From contig NC_134365.1 of NCBI RefSeq assembly GCF_035582795.1, positions 222,721,887 to 222,785,886 on the forward strand: DNA of 64,000 nt. The letters run 5' to 3'. The position numbers were made by a program, and so were the translations under genes. The notes under the pieces are model-generated. The model was not told the origin of the DNA. It made no database searches and worked only from the letters and a program-made list of their open reading frames with translations. Shown one piece after another: positions 39,310 through 52,120 of the stretch; the first letter of the stretch is position 1; every line of letters starts with the position of its first letter. The stretch is from Mycteria americana (lineage: Eukaryota > Chordata > Aves > Ciconiiformes > Ciconiidae).

Positions 39310-42300
39310 TAGCATGGGGATGCAACAGCACGTGTGAACTCATCGGATGACAGAAATGGGTGAGGTGGGTGCACCTCCTGAGGAAAATGTGAGAGTATTA
39401 CGCAGGTATTGGTTCAGATATTCCAGGTTTTCTGTTCAGAAAGGATGAGAGTTTGTGCGAGGGACGAGGAGCGAGTGTTGCGCCTCTTGGTAAATGGGGA
39501 CCTTGGTATTTTTCTGTGGAGCTGACGCACAGGCTGACCCATACCATGAGCGAGCGTTCCTTGCTCTGAGGTGCGGCGCGGCCGGCTCCCGCGCAGCCTG
39601 TCCAAAGGAAGGCTGCCTTTGCATCTCTCTCCCCCAGGCTCTGTGTTCCAGGGCAGGCTGAAGACAGATTTTTAATGTGTGGGGAACTGGAGCACAGTCA
39701 AAAAGTGAAAGGGGACACGTCTGGCTGCTTTTAGTTACTCTCTGGAGAGGTCTTGTGGCTTTCCCGTTCAGTACTGGTTTCTGGGGTGCCATTTCGGCCC
39801 TCCCCAGTGCGGCTGCAGGGGGTGACAGGTCAGAGATTGTGTAATGATTTGGTTTAGAATAACGTAAAGCCTCTTTGTGATAGCAAAGGCCGTTGTGACT
39901 TTAAAGATCGTTTTTCAGAAAGCTGCAGTGTGTATTTAGAGAGGAAGATGCCATGTGGTGTTTTCACACACAAAGGTGTCCAGGCACATTTTTACAAGGC
40001 AGTGGTGCGTCAGCAGCTGAAGGGAATGGGAATTAACGCTAAAGAAACTGCTTTTCCTGCAGATTTTTTTAGAGGTGGTAGTTGCTTGTGGTTCCAACAG
40101 TCATAGGAAATTATATTCGGAGTAAGCCCTTCTGTAGGAAGCTGATCCCACATTCGGGGGGAAAACCGGGAGGGAGCGATGGCGTGACACAGTACGGATG
40201 GCACCCTTGGCGCGGAGCGGCAGGAGGGGGTGCAGGATGAGAACCAGAGGTGGAACAATCGAAACCCGGTGTTTGAAACCCATGTGGTTCAGCTGGCAGC
40301 GTTACCTTAACCAGGGCTGGCTCTGGCAGCGCTGCCTGTTGAGTTAACGCTGGAAAGGGCTGCGAGGGCGACTTGGTGCCCCACAGCTTGCGGAAAACGC
40401 TGCCACGTGGTGACTTTGTATTAATGTGCGTCTGGCTTGCGACTTGTGTTTGTGCGAGAGCTTTTGGTTCGTGCTTTGCGGCACGAACTTTTCACCCCTT
40501 TGCGGATGCTGTTTATCCCTTTGTGCCAGGGATGTCCCCTTGCATCTGGGAGGAATTCGGTGGGATTTGGGAGGAGTGCTCGCGCTGCGTCAGGCTGGAG
40601 ACCTTGCCAATAAAGCCAATCTCTTGTCAGTCCCATAGAGTGAACGTAGGACCCAGAGTGGCATGGGTCTTTGTACCTAGAGATTTTTTGTTGGTGTTTG
40701 TTGTTTGTTTGTTGTTTTTGCAGAAAGCTTTTAAACTCTGGGTCAGCTTTCACTGGGATACAAGTCACTGTTTCCAGTAGCAGCCGGGTCAGACGGCTTT
40801 TCCCTTTCTCTCTGCGGGAAGGGTCCTTCCTGCCAGGCTTCCCAGCAGCCTTCCCCTCCTTCCACGGGGCTCTGCCTGAACTCTTTCTCTCTTATTTCGG
40901 CAGGGATGTAACAAACTGCACCAGCCCAGTCCGTCCGGGCGGCCGTTTGAGATGTCTGCACGCGGTCGTGCTATGGCTGTCACCTGTGGGGACCCTCAGA
41001 CGAGGCTGCTGGGGGGTGTCTGTGGGGTTGCGGTGCCCGGAGGTTTCTCTGCCTAAATCCACAAGCCTTGCGGGAGGCTGGGATGAGGGCTGGGGGAAGA
41101 GGAGGAGCAGGGGCTCGGCTGGTGGCACAGGATCCCGGCAGAACTCCGGAGCTGACGTTACCCCCCGGGCTGGGGGACGTCGCAGCCTGGCTGGTTGTCG
41201 GCACAGGAGCAGCCTGTGTGTCGGCTCCCGTGCTCTGCTGCCCGGAGCTCAGCTGTGCCGTCTGCCTGGAGCAGAGCGGGCGGGAGGCAGCGGGTCGTGC
41301 CAGAGCGGTGAGAAGGAGGTGGCCGGTGCTTTCCAGAAGTCACCGAGGCAAGGGCTGAAACGGGTCAGCCGTGGAGCGAGCGGGGGGAGCACCTCTGGAG
41401 GCACGTCCCTGGGAGCCGAGGAGTCAGGCGAGAGCCGCGTGTGGGAGGGCAGCGGGAAAGGTGGTGGTCTCGGGGGGCTCTGGGTGCAGGGGGGCTCACG
41501 GTGCGGCTGCCTGGCAGAGCGTCGGCCTGGCTTCGCCCCCCGGCCCGGGCAGCCCCTCGGGGACGGCGTCGCCGTGGCTGTGCCGAGAAGGGGCTGGGCG
41601 CGTCGCAGGGGGAGTCCTGCAGCCCTGCCGTGACCTCAGCTGAGGGATGCCTTGGTCGCTGCCGTCACACGGAGCAGATCAAGGTAAAATGCTCATTATT
41701 CACCACTTCCACGGACAGCAAGACTACGTCTGGAAGGTCTGTGTCCCGCTGGCATGCTGTAGCAGCCTCCCCAGCGCGAGTGCTCCCTGGGGATCTGGTG
41801 TTCAGCGTGGCTCAGCTTGCAGGCTCTTGGCGAGGGCACATCAGCTTCTGCTGCTGCAGGAGTGCGTGATCTGTCCCTTAGAAGCTCTTGGAAGAGAGAG
41901 ATCAGGCTGCTTCCAGCTCACTCAGAAGCCGCTGAAGCTAGAGGAGCAGCGAGACGAGGCAGCATCTGGGGGTGGCTGCACGACCCGGTGGAGCTGATCT
42001 GGTGGCTCGCCGCTGCCGAGCAGAGGGGTCTCGCTGCACTTCCTCCATCTCCCACCCAGAGGGTTTCGCTCACTAACCAGGCAGAAAACAGCCGGCTTTT
42101 CTTCTCTCCGGGTTGTTTTCTGCTGGTTCAGTGAGCTGAACCGTCTCGCAGAGCAGCGAGAAGGGAGGGAGGGGGCCCTGGCGTGGAGCTGGGGGGCGGG
42201 GGGGTGCCTCACTGTTAAATCTGCTCCCCCCCTTCGTCAGGGAAGAGTCACCACGTTCAATGAGGAGGCAGCTTGGCCACTCAACCAGCAGCTCCCCGAT

Positions 42301-45264
42301 CCAGCGACGGATGAAACTGCTCCTCCCTCCGTTCGTGCAGCCGTCGGTGGTGGCGAGGAGGCTCCGTCACGGCCGCTCACCCGGACAGGCACAATGAATA
42401 TTTATGCTGGTGTCTCAAAAGCAGCCCCGCGCTGCCGGTGAGGCCACGTCTGGGCACTGGGTGCCGTTCGGGTCCCCCAGCACAGGCAGCGAGAGGCTGG
42501 AGCAGACCAGGGGCCCTTCCCGCCTGCATCGGGGTGCGGTGACAGACCCCAGGGCAGAGCCGGGGGACAGCGGGACGAGCAGCGACCAGCCACAGCCCCT
42601 GTTTAAGCCACCAAGAGATGACCTGGGTCGTTAGTGGTGAGCTGGTTTCATTTTGCTCGCACGTACGGACACAGAAAAATCTCATACACAGCTCAGTCGA
42701 TGAAGCGCTAAAAGTTGGTAACAGAAATAAATGCTTCAGCCTGGTTTTAATGGAAAATAGATCCTGGCCAATTAACTTCTGGAAGGAGTTTTATTTAGCA
42801 ATTGCATAACATTCTCATTTTAAATGTATCAGCAAATCACGAAGTAGGTTACAAAGTGAATAGATTTCCAAATATATCTGTTAATTGATTTAGAATATTA
42901 AATAGTTTGGAACTAAGGGTCTGCCCGGATCCTAGCAGCAGCTGTCCTGCTGGGTGAATATTACCAGTTATCAGAAAAGGAATACGAAATCACCACTGAC
43001 AAAAGCTGTGTATTTTCCCCAGGCAGACGACTGCTGCTCTGGCTGTTCCTGAAACCCGCTGCTGGCTTGTGCCCGCATTGCGAGAGCCGCACTGCCGGGG
43101 AAGTTGCAGTCCTGCGGCTCTCGGCATCCCCGGCTGCGCAAGCAGGGCAGGTCTGCCGGCAGCGGGGCGGCTTTACCGAGCGTCGTGGGTAGAAACGCCC
43201 CACAAAGTGCTTTGAAAACCTGGTGCGGGTTCAGGGAAAGCCTGCAGAAGTGGCTTGGAATGGAAATTGCCTTATACTCAGAGCTGAGGAGCCAGACTGC
43301 TTAGCTTAACACAAGGAGGCTGAAAATCGGCTTGATTTAGTCTTTGTATTTGTACATGGGGGAGAGTATACCTGATGCTGCGGTTGTGTGCCTTCACCTG
43401 GAAAAGTAAGAAAACGTTATGATTGTGAGAAACCAAAGATGGGGGGAAAAAAGGCTGTTTGAACAGCTTCCCTCAGGGGCAGCCTCTTGTTGCACAAACT
43501 ATTTTAGCTCAACTTCCAGTCTGCAAACCGGGACTGGAACTCAGTCTGGCTCAGCCCGGGGTCCCGGCTCTGGGCACAAGACCCACAGGCTGCTCCCCGG
43601 GGCTGCCCGGTGCCTGCCCACCCCCCGGCCGTGGCGCGTGATGGGCGCGAGAAGTGCTGAAATCGGCCTCGCAGGGCCCCTTCCCCAGCAGCCGGAGGAC
43701 CACGGCTTCTCCTGCACCCCGATACGATCACAGCAAACGTGCTCGTGGTTTTCAAACTCATGGGCATCAGCCTGCTGGCTCACATCTCCAAGGCAGTATC
43801 CCTTAGGGAGATTGAAGTGGTACTTAATAAAACCAAGCAGATGTTACAACTGCAAATATAAGCGCGAGGTGTTGCACCCACACGGAGACAACCGGAGAGA
43901 CGTCTTGGAGCCCGCCGTCAGAGGTTCGGCTATCTCTCTGCAAGGGCTTGTACGCCTTCCAAACCGCCGACCAGGCACAAAGCCAGGGCTCGGTTTCCTG
44001 CCGCTGCCCAGACCTCGGAGCTGGATCCGCATGGGACAAGGGCGGCTCGTGCTCTGCCCTCCTGCTTCACCCCAGCGCGCGCGTCCTGCCTGGCATCCCC
44101 GCCGCCCCGCAGAGGGATGCAAAGGGCCGGCCGTCACCAGCCCGGCCTCATCCGCTCTGCTCAGCCACGCGGCTGCCGTACAGCAGCATCCGACCAGCTC
44201 AGGCGGGGAGCAAACAGCGCAAGCGCTGCCCGCAGTGCGCTCGGTCCCTCCCCGCCACGCACACGGGGAACATTTTCACCAGTGAGCCGGGGCTCTGCGC
44301 CGCTCTGCTTTGCTACCAAACATGTCCCTAAATCCTTTCCATCTTTTCAAAAACAGCTTTGAGATATTTGCAAATAATAATCTGTCTTCCTGCAGCCCGG
44401 AGGGACGCCGGCGCTCAGTCTGACAGCTCACGCACACAGCATGGAAGAAACACGCCTCCACCTCGGACCGGGAGGGTATTTATAAAGCCTTTGTGCAAAA
44501 TTTCTGCCGAGGTTCCCCGTTTGATGGAGGCACATCTGCTGCCTGCCGGCGCGAGCCCAAGCGGGGGCTGTCAGAGCGCTTTTCCTTGGCATTTCAGAAA
44601 TGGGGAGAGAAGAACATTTTTATATTTAGCAGTGGTTATTTATGAATTAGGGAAATGAATGCTTTCGGTGCCGGCTCCACCGGCTGTGTGGCGAGCAGGT
44701 GTGGTTGGTAACGCATTTGCAAGCTCTGGAGGAGGAAGAGGCAAAGCCAGGAGACACCGCCAATGCAGACAAAGGGCTGAGCATTGCTCAGAAATAACCG
44801 AGCGATGGCGGAGATGGGATTAATTGAACTGAGATTAAATTTAACTGTATGTGGAGCAAGGCCACGCTCTGCACACTAGTAAAAAGACGTTTTTCTGTAT
44901 ACCAGTATCTTGTCTGCTAGAAACATGTAATACGGTTGCAAAAAGAGGACAAAAATTTCTCCAGGGTGCCTAATGCAAAAGATTTCATATCAGCTGAAGA
45001 CAAGTGTTGGAGCTGTTGCAGAGGGCAGTGGCAGGACTTCACCTGGAACAGCGGCTGCGGTTTCAGCATCCCAGGTACCGGAGAGGATAACTCAAACCCC
45101 AGTGGGATCACAGAAAGACTGCCGAAATAGTGGGGGAAATCAACAGCCAACTCTAGGAGCAGTGACTTACTGTCCAGCCTGTTTTGCTGTCTATAACTGC
45201 CATGGAGAGTAAACAGGCGGAGAGAACAGGGCGAATGGGGAAAACATGGTGCAGTTCAGCAAGA
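39310..45264. other. 6 kb without a recognisable gene
   Basis: Long open frames near 40670-41640 and 43420-44290 are in GC-rich sequence and match no family I know. They have competing frames and no convincing exon structure. A TTTG/GTTT-rich run lies near 40685-40720, and an AT-rich block at about 42700-42910. No RNA gene was recognised. Confidence 0.45.
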
Positions 45265-47385
45265 TCACAGAATCACAGAATCACAGAATCATATAGGTTG
45301 GAAAAGACCTTTAAGATCATCGAGTCCAACCATAAACCTAACACTGCCAAAAACCACCACTACACCATGTCTCTAAGCACCTCATCCAAACATCCTTTAA
45401 ATACCTCCAGGGATGGCGACTCCACCACTTCCCTGGGCAGCCTGTTCCAATGCTTGATAACCCTCTCGGTGAAGAAAAATTTCCTAATATGCAGTCTAAA
45501 CCTCCCCTGGCGCAACTTGAGGCCATTTCCTCTCGTCCTATCACTTGTTACCTGGGAGAAGAGACCGACCCCCACCTCTCTACAGCCTCCTTTCAGGTAG
45601 TTGTAGAGAGCGATGAGGTCTCCCCTCAGCCTCCTTTTCTCCAGGCTAAACAGTCCCAGCTCCCTCAGCCGCTCCTCATAAGACTTCTGCTCCAGACCCT
45701 TCCCCAGCTCCGTTGCCCTTCTCTGCACACGCTCCAGCCCCTCAATGTCTCTCTTGTAGTGGGGGGCCCAAAACTGAACACAGTATTTGAGGTGCGGCCT
45801 CACCAGTGCCGAGTACAGGGGCACGATCACTGCCCTAGTCCTGCTGGCCACGCTATTTTTGATACAAGCCAGGATGCCATTGGCTTTCTTGGCCGCCTGG
45901 GCACACTGCTGGCTCATATTCAGGCGGCTGTCGACCAACACCCCCAGGTCCTTCTCTGCCAGGCAGCTTTCCAGCCACTCTTCCCCAAGCCTGTAGCGTT
46001 GCATGGGGTTGCTGTGGCCCAAGTGCAGGACCTTGCACTTGGCCTTGTTAAACCTCATACAATTGACCTCGGCCCATCGATCCAGCCTGTCCAGGTCCCT
46101 CTGCAGAGCCTGCCTACCCTCCAGCAGATCAACACTCCCACACAACTTGGTGTCATCTGCAAACTTACTGAGAGTGCACTCGATCCCTTCGTCCAGATCA
46201 TTGATAAAGATATTAAACAGAACTGGCCCCAACACTGAGCCCTGGGGAACACCGCTTGTGACCAGCCGCCAACTGGAGTAAACTCCATTCACCACCACTC
46301 TTTGGGCCCAGCCATCCAGCCGGTTCTTAACCCAGCGAAGAGTACACCTGTCCAAGCCATGAGCAGCCAGTTTCTCCAGGAGAATGCTGTGGGAAACCGT
46401 GTCAGAAGCTTTACTGAAGTCTAGATAGACAACATCCACAGCCTTTCCCTCATCTACTAGGCGGGTCACCTTGTCATAGAAGGAGATCAGGTTGGTCAAG
46501 CAGGACCTGCCTTTCCTGAACCCATGCTGGCTGGGCTTGATCCCTTGGTTATTCTCTACATGCCGTGTGATGGCACTCAGGATGATCTGCTCCATCAGCT
46601 TCCCCGGCACCGAGGTCAGGCTGACAGGCCTGTAGTTCTCCGGGTCCTCCTTCCGGCCCTTCTTGAAGATGGGCATCACATTAGCTAATCTCCAGTCAGC
46701 AGGGACCTCCCCAGTTAGCCAGGACTGCTGGTAAATGATGGAAAGGGGCTTGGTGAGCACTTCTGCCAGCTCCTTCAACACTCTCGGGTGGATCTCATCA
46801 GGCCCCATAGACTTGTGAGTGTCTAAGTGGTGCAGCAGGTCACTCACCATTTCCCCCTGGATTTTGGGGGCTCCATTCTGGTCCCCCTCCCTATCTTCCA
46901 ACTCCAGGGGCTGGGTACCCATAGAACATTCGGCCCTGCTAATAAAGACTGAGGCAAAGAAGGCATTAAGTACCTCAGCCTTTTCCTCATCCTTGGTCAC
47001 TGTGTTTCCTCCCCCGTCTACTAGGGGCTGGAGATTCTCCTGAGCTCTCCTTTTGCTGCTAATGTATTTGAAGAAGTGGTTTTTGTTGTCTTTTATAGCA
47101 GCAGCCAGACTGAGCTCTAGCTCAGCTTTGGCCCTTCTAATTTTCTCCCGGCACAGCCTCGCTACACCTTTGTAGTCCTCCTGAGTTGCCCGCCCCTTCT
47201 TCCAGAGGTCGTAGACTCTCCTCTTTTTCCTGAGTTCGAGCCAGAGCTCTCTAGTCAGCCAGGCCGGTCTTCTTCCCCGCCAGCTCATCTTTCGGCACCT
47301 GGGGACAGCCCGCTCTTGTGCCTTTAGGACTTCCTCCTTAAAGAATGTCCAGCCTTCCTGGACCCCTTTGCCCAAGATGATGATC
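45265..47385 (-). mobile_element. CR1 LINE copy C with long intact ORF2 reverse-transcriptase frame
   Basis: This is a minus-strand CR1 with a 3' tail of three TCACAGAA octamers at 45265-45288 and 5' truncation at about 47385. An uninterrupted frame runs from the truncation point to a stop at 45360, about 670 codons of CR1 ORF2. It contains the segment between endonuclease and reverse transcriptase (from [12 protein letters not shown]), RT motifs including [20 protein letters not shown] and [20 protein letters not shown], the catalytic FADD at 46152-46163, and the C-terminal domain ending EVLRDMV. The endonuclease domain and 5' UTR are missing, so it cannot mobilise itself. The open frame suggests a fairly young insertion. 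Its 3' UTR differs from copies A and B, so it is another subfamily. The frame continues beyond the CR1 into flanking DNA to about 47825, which is incidental. Confidence 0.95.
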
Positions 47386-50300
47386 TTGGAGCAAAAACGC
47401 ACGAGTTTAAATTGGTCACAAATCAATCTGAGCTGCAGGTTAGAAAAAAAAGTCTCAGCACCAGGGATGCAAAGTCTGGACCAGCTTCCTGGGGGTGATG
47501 GGGACAGAAACACCGAGGATTTCAGCCTGGGTGGGCTGGAGGCAGCAAGGACCCGGTCCGGGGCGATGGACGTGAGGCCACCAGGCTCCACCGCGGTGAC
47601 TGCATGGACGGTGAAGCCTGGGCCAGCCGGGCGGCATCTCCTCAGCCGGAGCAGGAGGTGTGGGAGGGCATCCCAGAGGCACTGCCGGCAGTGCCAGCCG
47701 GGCGCGGTGTCCCAGGGAAGCGGCCGTGTGCCTGCGCGGGATGCCCTGGATCTTGGAGGAGGTGAGGTTGCAGCCGGTCCCTCCCGCGGCAGGAGGGCCT
47801 GGAGCAGGAGGGACGAGCCGCCCACGCTGAGCCATTTCCATGCCGGGGTCCCATCCAGGATGGAGAAGGCAAAGGCTTCCCGGCGTGGCTGGACCTCGCC
47901 ACGACTGCCCTCGGAGCACAGTGCCCGTCACAGCGGCTCTGGCCTCCTGGGCAGGGGAGGAATGGGAAGCAAAGGGCTGGCAGCAGTTATGGGTGTGCAT
48001 TAACATTACGTCCTGCGACGAGAACAATGTTGTGACTGTGGACCCCCACAATGTTCTGCAGCATTCCCGTTTGGTCTCTCTCCCATCTCTGTTGCATTGC
48101 TTCCTAGTGGAAAATCAAGGGAAAGCCCATTTGAATGTGTTCCAGAGCGGAAATCCTCATCTGTCCACCGTGTTTCGTGAATAAAGACACAAGAAACAAC
48201 TGAATCTTGAAATCTGGAAGCTGCTTTGTGAGGCCAATAATGAATGTTTTCATTGTGTCAGGCACCTATGAAAGCCAAAAGCATAAATAAGTCAAAAAGG
48301 GATTAGAGAGCCCAATCGATGGTTTGCAAACAGCGCGCTCTGTGTTCAGCCTCCAGCTCCGACAGATGTGAATTATTGATGGGGAATAGCTGGAAGAATA
48401 CACTTTTTTATCTGACCTTCTTTTATGATCTTCACTAAACGTCCGACTACTGTTGGAGACCGGGCAGGGCGAGAGGGACCTTCAGCCTGACTCAGTTCAG
48501 CCGTACCTTACGTGGCCAGCTGAAAGACGCAGCAGAAGCACCGCGGTTATCCCAGCACGCTGCTGGTGATCTGTAAGGCCACGTGGACAAGTTTCCCGAG
48601 CACGCAGATGCTCTCCTCAGCTGCACCCCCCAACACGTGCATGTCCCTGCTTCTCCCCCAAAGCTTTCCTCCTTCCGTGCGCCCAGAGCCCCTGCACACC
48701 CCTCCTGCGCCATCACCCCCAAGCATCCCCTCTCACATCCCCTCGGATCGGCCTCCCCGCCTGCAAGGGAATAGCTCCAGGGAAGGAACAGAGAAGTCCC
48801 CAGCCAAAAGCCGAGGTGAAAGCCGTCAGGATGTACGGAGAGTTTCTGCTGCCGAAGCACGAGCCGGGCAGTGGCCCCGCACCCCGAGCGCTGTCGGCAG
48901 CACCAGTCCGGAGAGCGATCCCCGCGCCAGGCGGCCGGAACGGCTGAGCCGAAGCCCGGCGAGGGGCCCCGTTGCCCACCCCCAGGCTGCAGGGTCTCTC
49001 TGCAGACACCCCGAGGAGGGGTCCCTGCCTGCACGCCCCAGGCGCTCCGGCTCTGATCCCCCCAGGGCAGGGCTGTCCCTGCTGTCCCCCGGGTGCGGAG
49101 GGGCGATGGCTCTGAGGATCCCAAGGGGTACGGGCGAAGCACAGGCGTTCAGCCTTCCTCTCCTGTACAGCGGGGCAGCGACCCAGGTTGTGCGGAGCTG
49201 CCCCGTTCTTGTTCCACCGTTTCCACCTCCGCGGTCGCTCACTGCTCAGGATCCAGCTCTCCTCCCCCCAAGCCACTGCCCCACGTGGACCAAGCTTCTT
49301 CCGATCTCAGTGCATTTCCACTTCGCACTGTGGTGTTTCTCACCCACCTGTCCCACTAAAGTCCATCCTTTCTGACAGAAAATGAAGGAAAATGCAATTG
49401 CTTTCCCCTCACCCCAGAGGTCCTCCAGTTTTACTGCTGGAAATGTCCCTTTTTACTGTCCGGGCGTCTCCTCTGGGCTCCCCACCGCAGCAGCCCCGTG
49501 CCTCTGCACTGCGGACACCCTGTCACCGTGGGATGTCCCCCGCTTTGCGGCCAGCGAGCCCAGTGCCACCACAGCAGCCGCTGCTCCTGTCCCTGAGGTG
49601 TGGCGCTGGCTGGCGCCGTGGTCCCCGTCCCGCTCCTCGGGTGGCACTTTTACTGATGGCAGCTGTACGCCTGCTTCCCCGCCCCGTCCCAAGAAACGCT
49701 CGTCACCCGAGTGCAAAGGCTTGGCCCAGGTGGGCCAGATCCATGGGGCAAACGAGGAGGAGGCGCAGAGGAGAGACAAACAACAAACAACAAACAACAA
49801 CAGCCTGGGTGCTGCTCTGAGCAGAGGGCTTGGGCGAATGCAGGTGGGAAGGGCTCTCGGGGGGTCTCTGCTCCAAGCCCTGCTCTAAGCAGGGTGAACC
49901 CCAAAGCCAGAGGAGGTTTTTAAGCTCCGCTTTCTCCCTGGCACGTCTCGGTGCCCTCGGGCACGGAGGGGCAGGCGGTGGCGGAGCAGACGCCTGCGGC
50001 TGAGCGCTCACAGCCCTGTGGCCGCCTGTGCCGGGGCCTCCGGAAACCCGGCTGCCGCCCGGAGGTGAGGGCGGGGGTCCCTGTTGCCCCTGTGCCCACC
50101 ATCACTGGGAGGGCAGCCAGCCCGGCTCTCCTGGCCGTGGTTGGATCTGCCCTCCCTCCCGCTGCCTGCCTGGGGACAGGACCCAGCGTGCGCCCCAAAA
50201 CGCAGAGCTTCGAACCAGTTTGGCGGCAGGTGACGTGACCAGCGCTTGGCACAAGGTCTGCTTTGTCCCTTCCCCCCCGGGGTACACGTGCCGGGCACAG

Positions 50301-51954
50301 TCACGGCATGTGCGCAGGGGACTTTGCCGTGGGCCAATTGCTCGATGGCCACGAGGCATCCGCCGTGCGATCCGAGCACGGCACTGCCTGCCTCTGCCGA
50401 GCCTGGTCCCAGGAGCGATCGCTCCTGCCTTGGGGCCAGTCCCACAAGGGCTTCTCCACGTCCTCCTCCCCAGGGAGGGGGTGAGACAGCCCCCGAGCTG
50501 CTCCCCCGCTGGGAAAGCCGAATTCCCAGCAGCAGCACGGACGCCCTGAGCATGTCGGGCAACAAACCCCCAAAATTTCTGCAGTGACTCGCCACAAAGT
50601 CCCTGGCCATCCTCCCCCCCAGCATGGACCACCAGCCTGCTGCGAGCAGCCATCTTCCAGCGGTCTGTTGGACACTCATGCAACTTTAATAATTTTGTGG
50701 GGTTTTTTTTCTACAGGCCAAACGTGGCACATCAAATAAAGGAAGGCTGAAAACGGCTCTAAGGGTGTCGTGTCCAGGGTGTCACCAGAGTCAGCTGTCC
50801 CCAATAGCAAAGTCACAGCTTCTTCAAGCACCAGCCAGCACAGAGGGCAAAAGCTGTAACTCCAGGGTTTAATGCTCCACGTCTGTTGAAGTTCACTGCC
50901 AGGGTTGAGAAAGAAGAGAAATGGTCTTTTCCTGCTCTGTTCTGCGCTCCAGCAGCCAACCCCAAACCACAGACCACCAAATTCCTCCTTCAAACCCATT
51001 TTTTCCATGGCACTTGACACAAATACAGGATACAGTAATGGCTTGGTTGAGAAGGCTTTCTGGGATCAAAAGCATGTTTGTTTGCAGAGCGGCACAGGCT
51101 GCCCATAAAGTGTGGGTATACGCTGTGGACAGGATCCCCCCTGCTGCTCCCCTTTTGGGGGAAGCCCTTTGGGCACTGTGCTGCTCTGGCGCGGTGCAAG
51201 AAAGCAGAGAATAAACGCAGTTATCACCTGAAAACGGAGCGCGGTCACCCCCTGAACAGGCAACCCTGTCCCAACCCCATCCCCAGCACAGCCGGCGGGA
51301 CGGTGGCCTCGGCCAGCGGAAGGTGTGGGCAAAGAAGCAGGAGCAGCCCCTGGGGATGCCCCATCCCGCAGTCTCGGCAGCTCGGGCATCGCCCCTGCTG
51401 CTGCCGGCTGTCGCGTGCCGAAAGCACCGCTCCTCCCTGCGCCCTGGCTCGGGGTTGCCCGCCCGCAGCGGCACCCGTGCATCGTCTGTGCTTCCAGCCC
51501 TGTCACGTGCCAAATGAATTTGGCCCCTTTTCCACGGAAAGGGCTCTCTGAGCGGCTGCAGGGCTGCCTGCCCGCCCTCAGCGGCAGCGGGTCCTCCTGC
51601 GAGCACGGCCTTGCCGCAGGGCAGTTGGGATCATCCCCCTGGAACGCGGGGACGGGTGTTTGGGATCGCTGTTTTCAGAGCTCAACATCGGCGACTGCCG
51701 TCATGCTGTGAAAAAGGTGAGCGGAGCAGCCCTCGTGCACGTATAAAACACAGGGACCGCGGTGCTGGGCCAGACCCAAGTCCCACGCCACCCCCCTCTG
51801 CCTAGCCAGCAGCCGATGCCTAGGGAAGAGGTAAGGACAGGGCACCCTTGTTGTGGCACTTCCCCAAAATACTTTTCCGGATTCAAACTGTTCGGAGTCA
51901 ACAGCTTCCTGAAGCAGTTTTTTTGGTTTTGCTTTTCATAGACCGTGTGTATAT
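47386..51954. other. 4.6 kb without a recognisable gene
   Basis: This is GC-rich sequence with long incidental open frames on both strands but no recognisable protein or exon structure. A short ACAAACA microsatellite lies at 49775-49802. Confidence 0.45.
49775..49802. repeat. (ACAAACA)n-type microsatellite
   Basis: ACAAACA/ACAACAA units repeat about four times within a purine-rich context. Confidence 0.85.
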
Positions 51955-52120
51955 TTATTCCACAAATTCGTCCAATTCCTTTATGAATCCCTTTAAAAAT
52001 TTTTAGCACCCACAATATCCTGGGACAAGAAGTTTCACAGCTTAATTGCATGTGTTACAAATAAATATTTCTTGTATCAGCTTTGAGCTTTCCTCTCACG
52101 AGCCTTCATCCCATGCCGAT
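51955..52120 (-). mobile_element. Old CR1-type LINE fragment (3' region)
   Basis: AGCACCCACAATATCCTGGG followed by ACAAGAAGTTTCACAGCTTA resembles the same old CR1 3' segment seen at 34927-35150, on the minus strand. It is decayed, with no open frame. Confidence 0.55.

Noticed and set aside
40671-41633. 320-codon plus-strand frame downstream of RPS11
   Set aside because: No similarity to any family I know, GC-rich composition and overlapping frames. No splice signals or Kozak context support it.
39310-45264. RPL13A or FCGRT-like neighbours expected from mammalian synteny
   Set aside because: I looked for recognisable exons on either side of RPS11 and found none. The local gene order differs from the mammalian one, or the neighbours lie outside the window.
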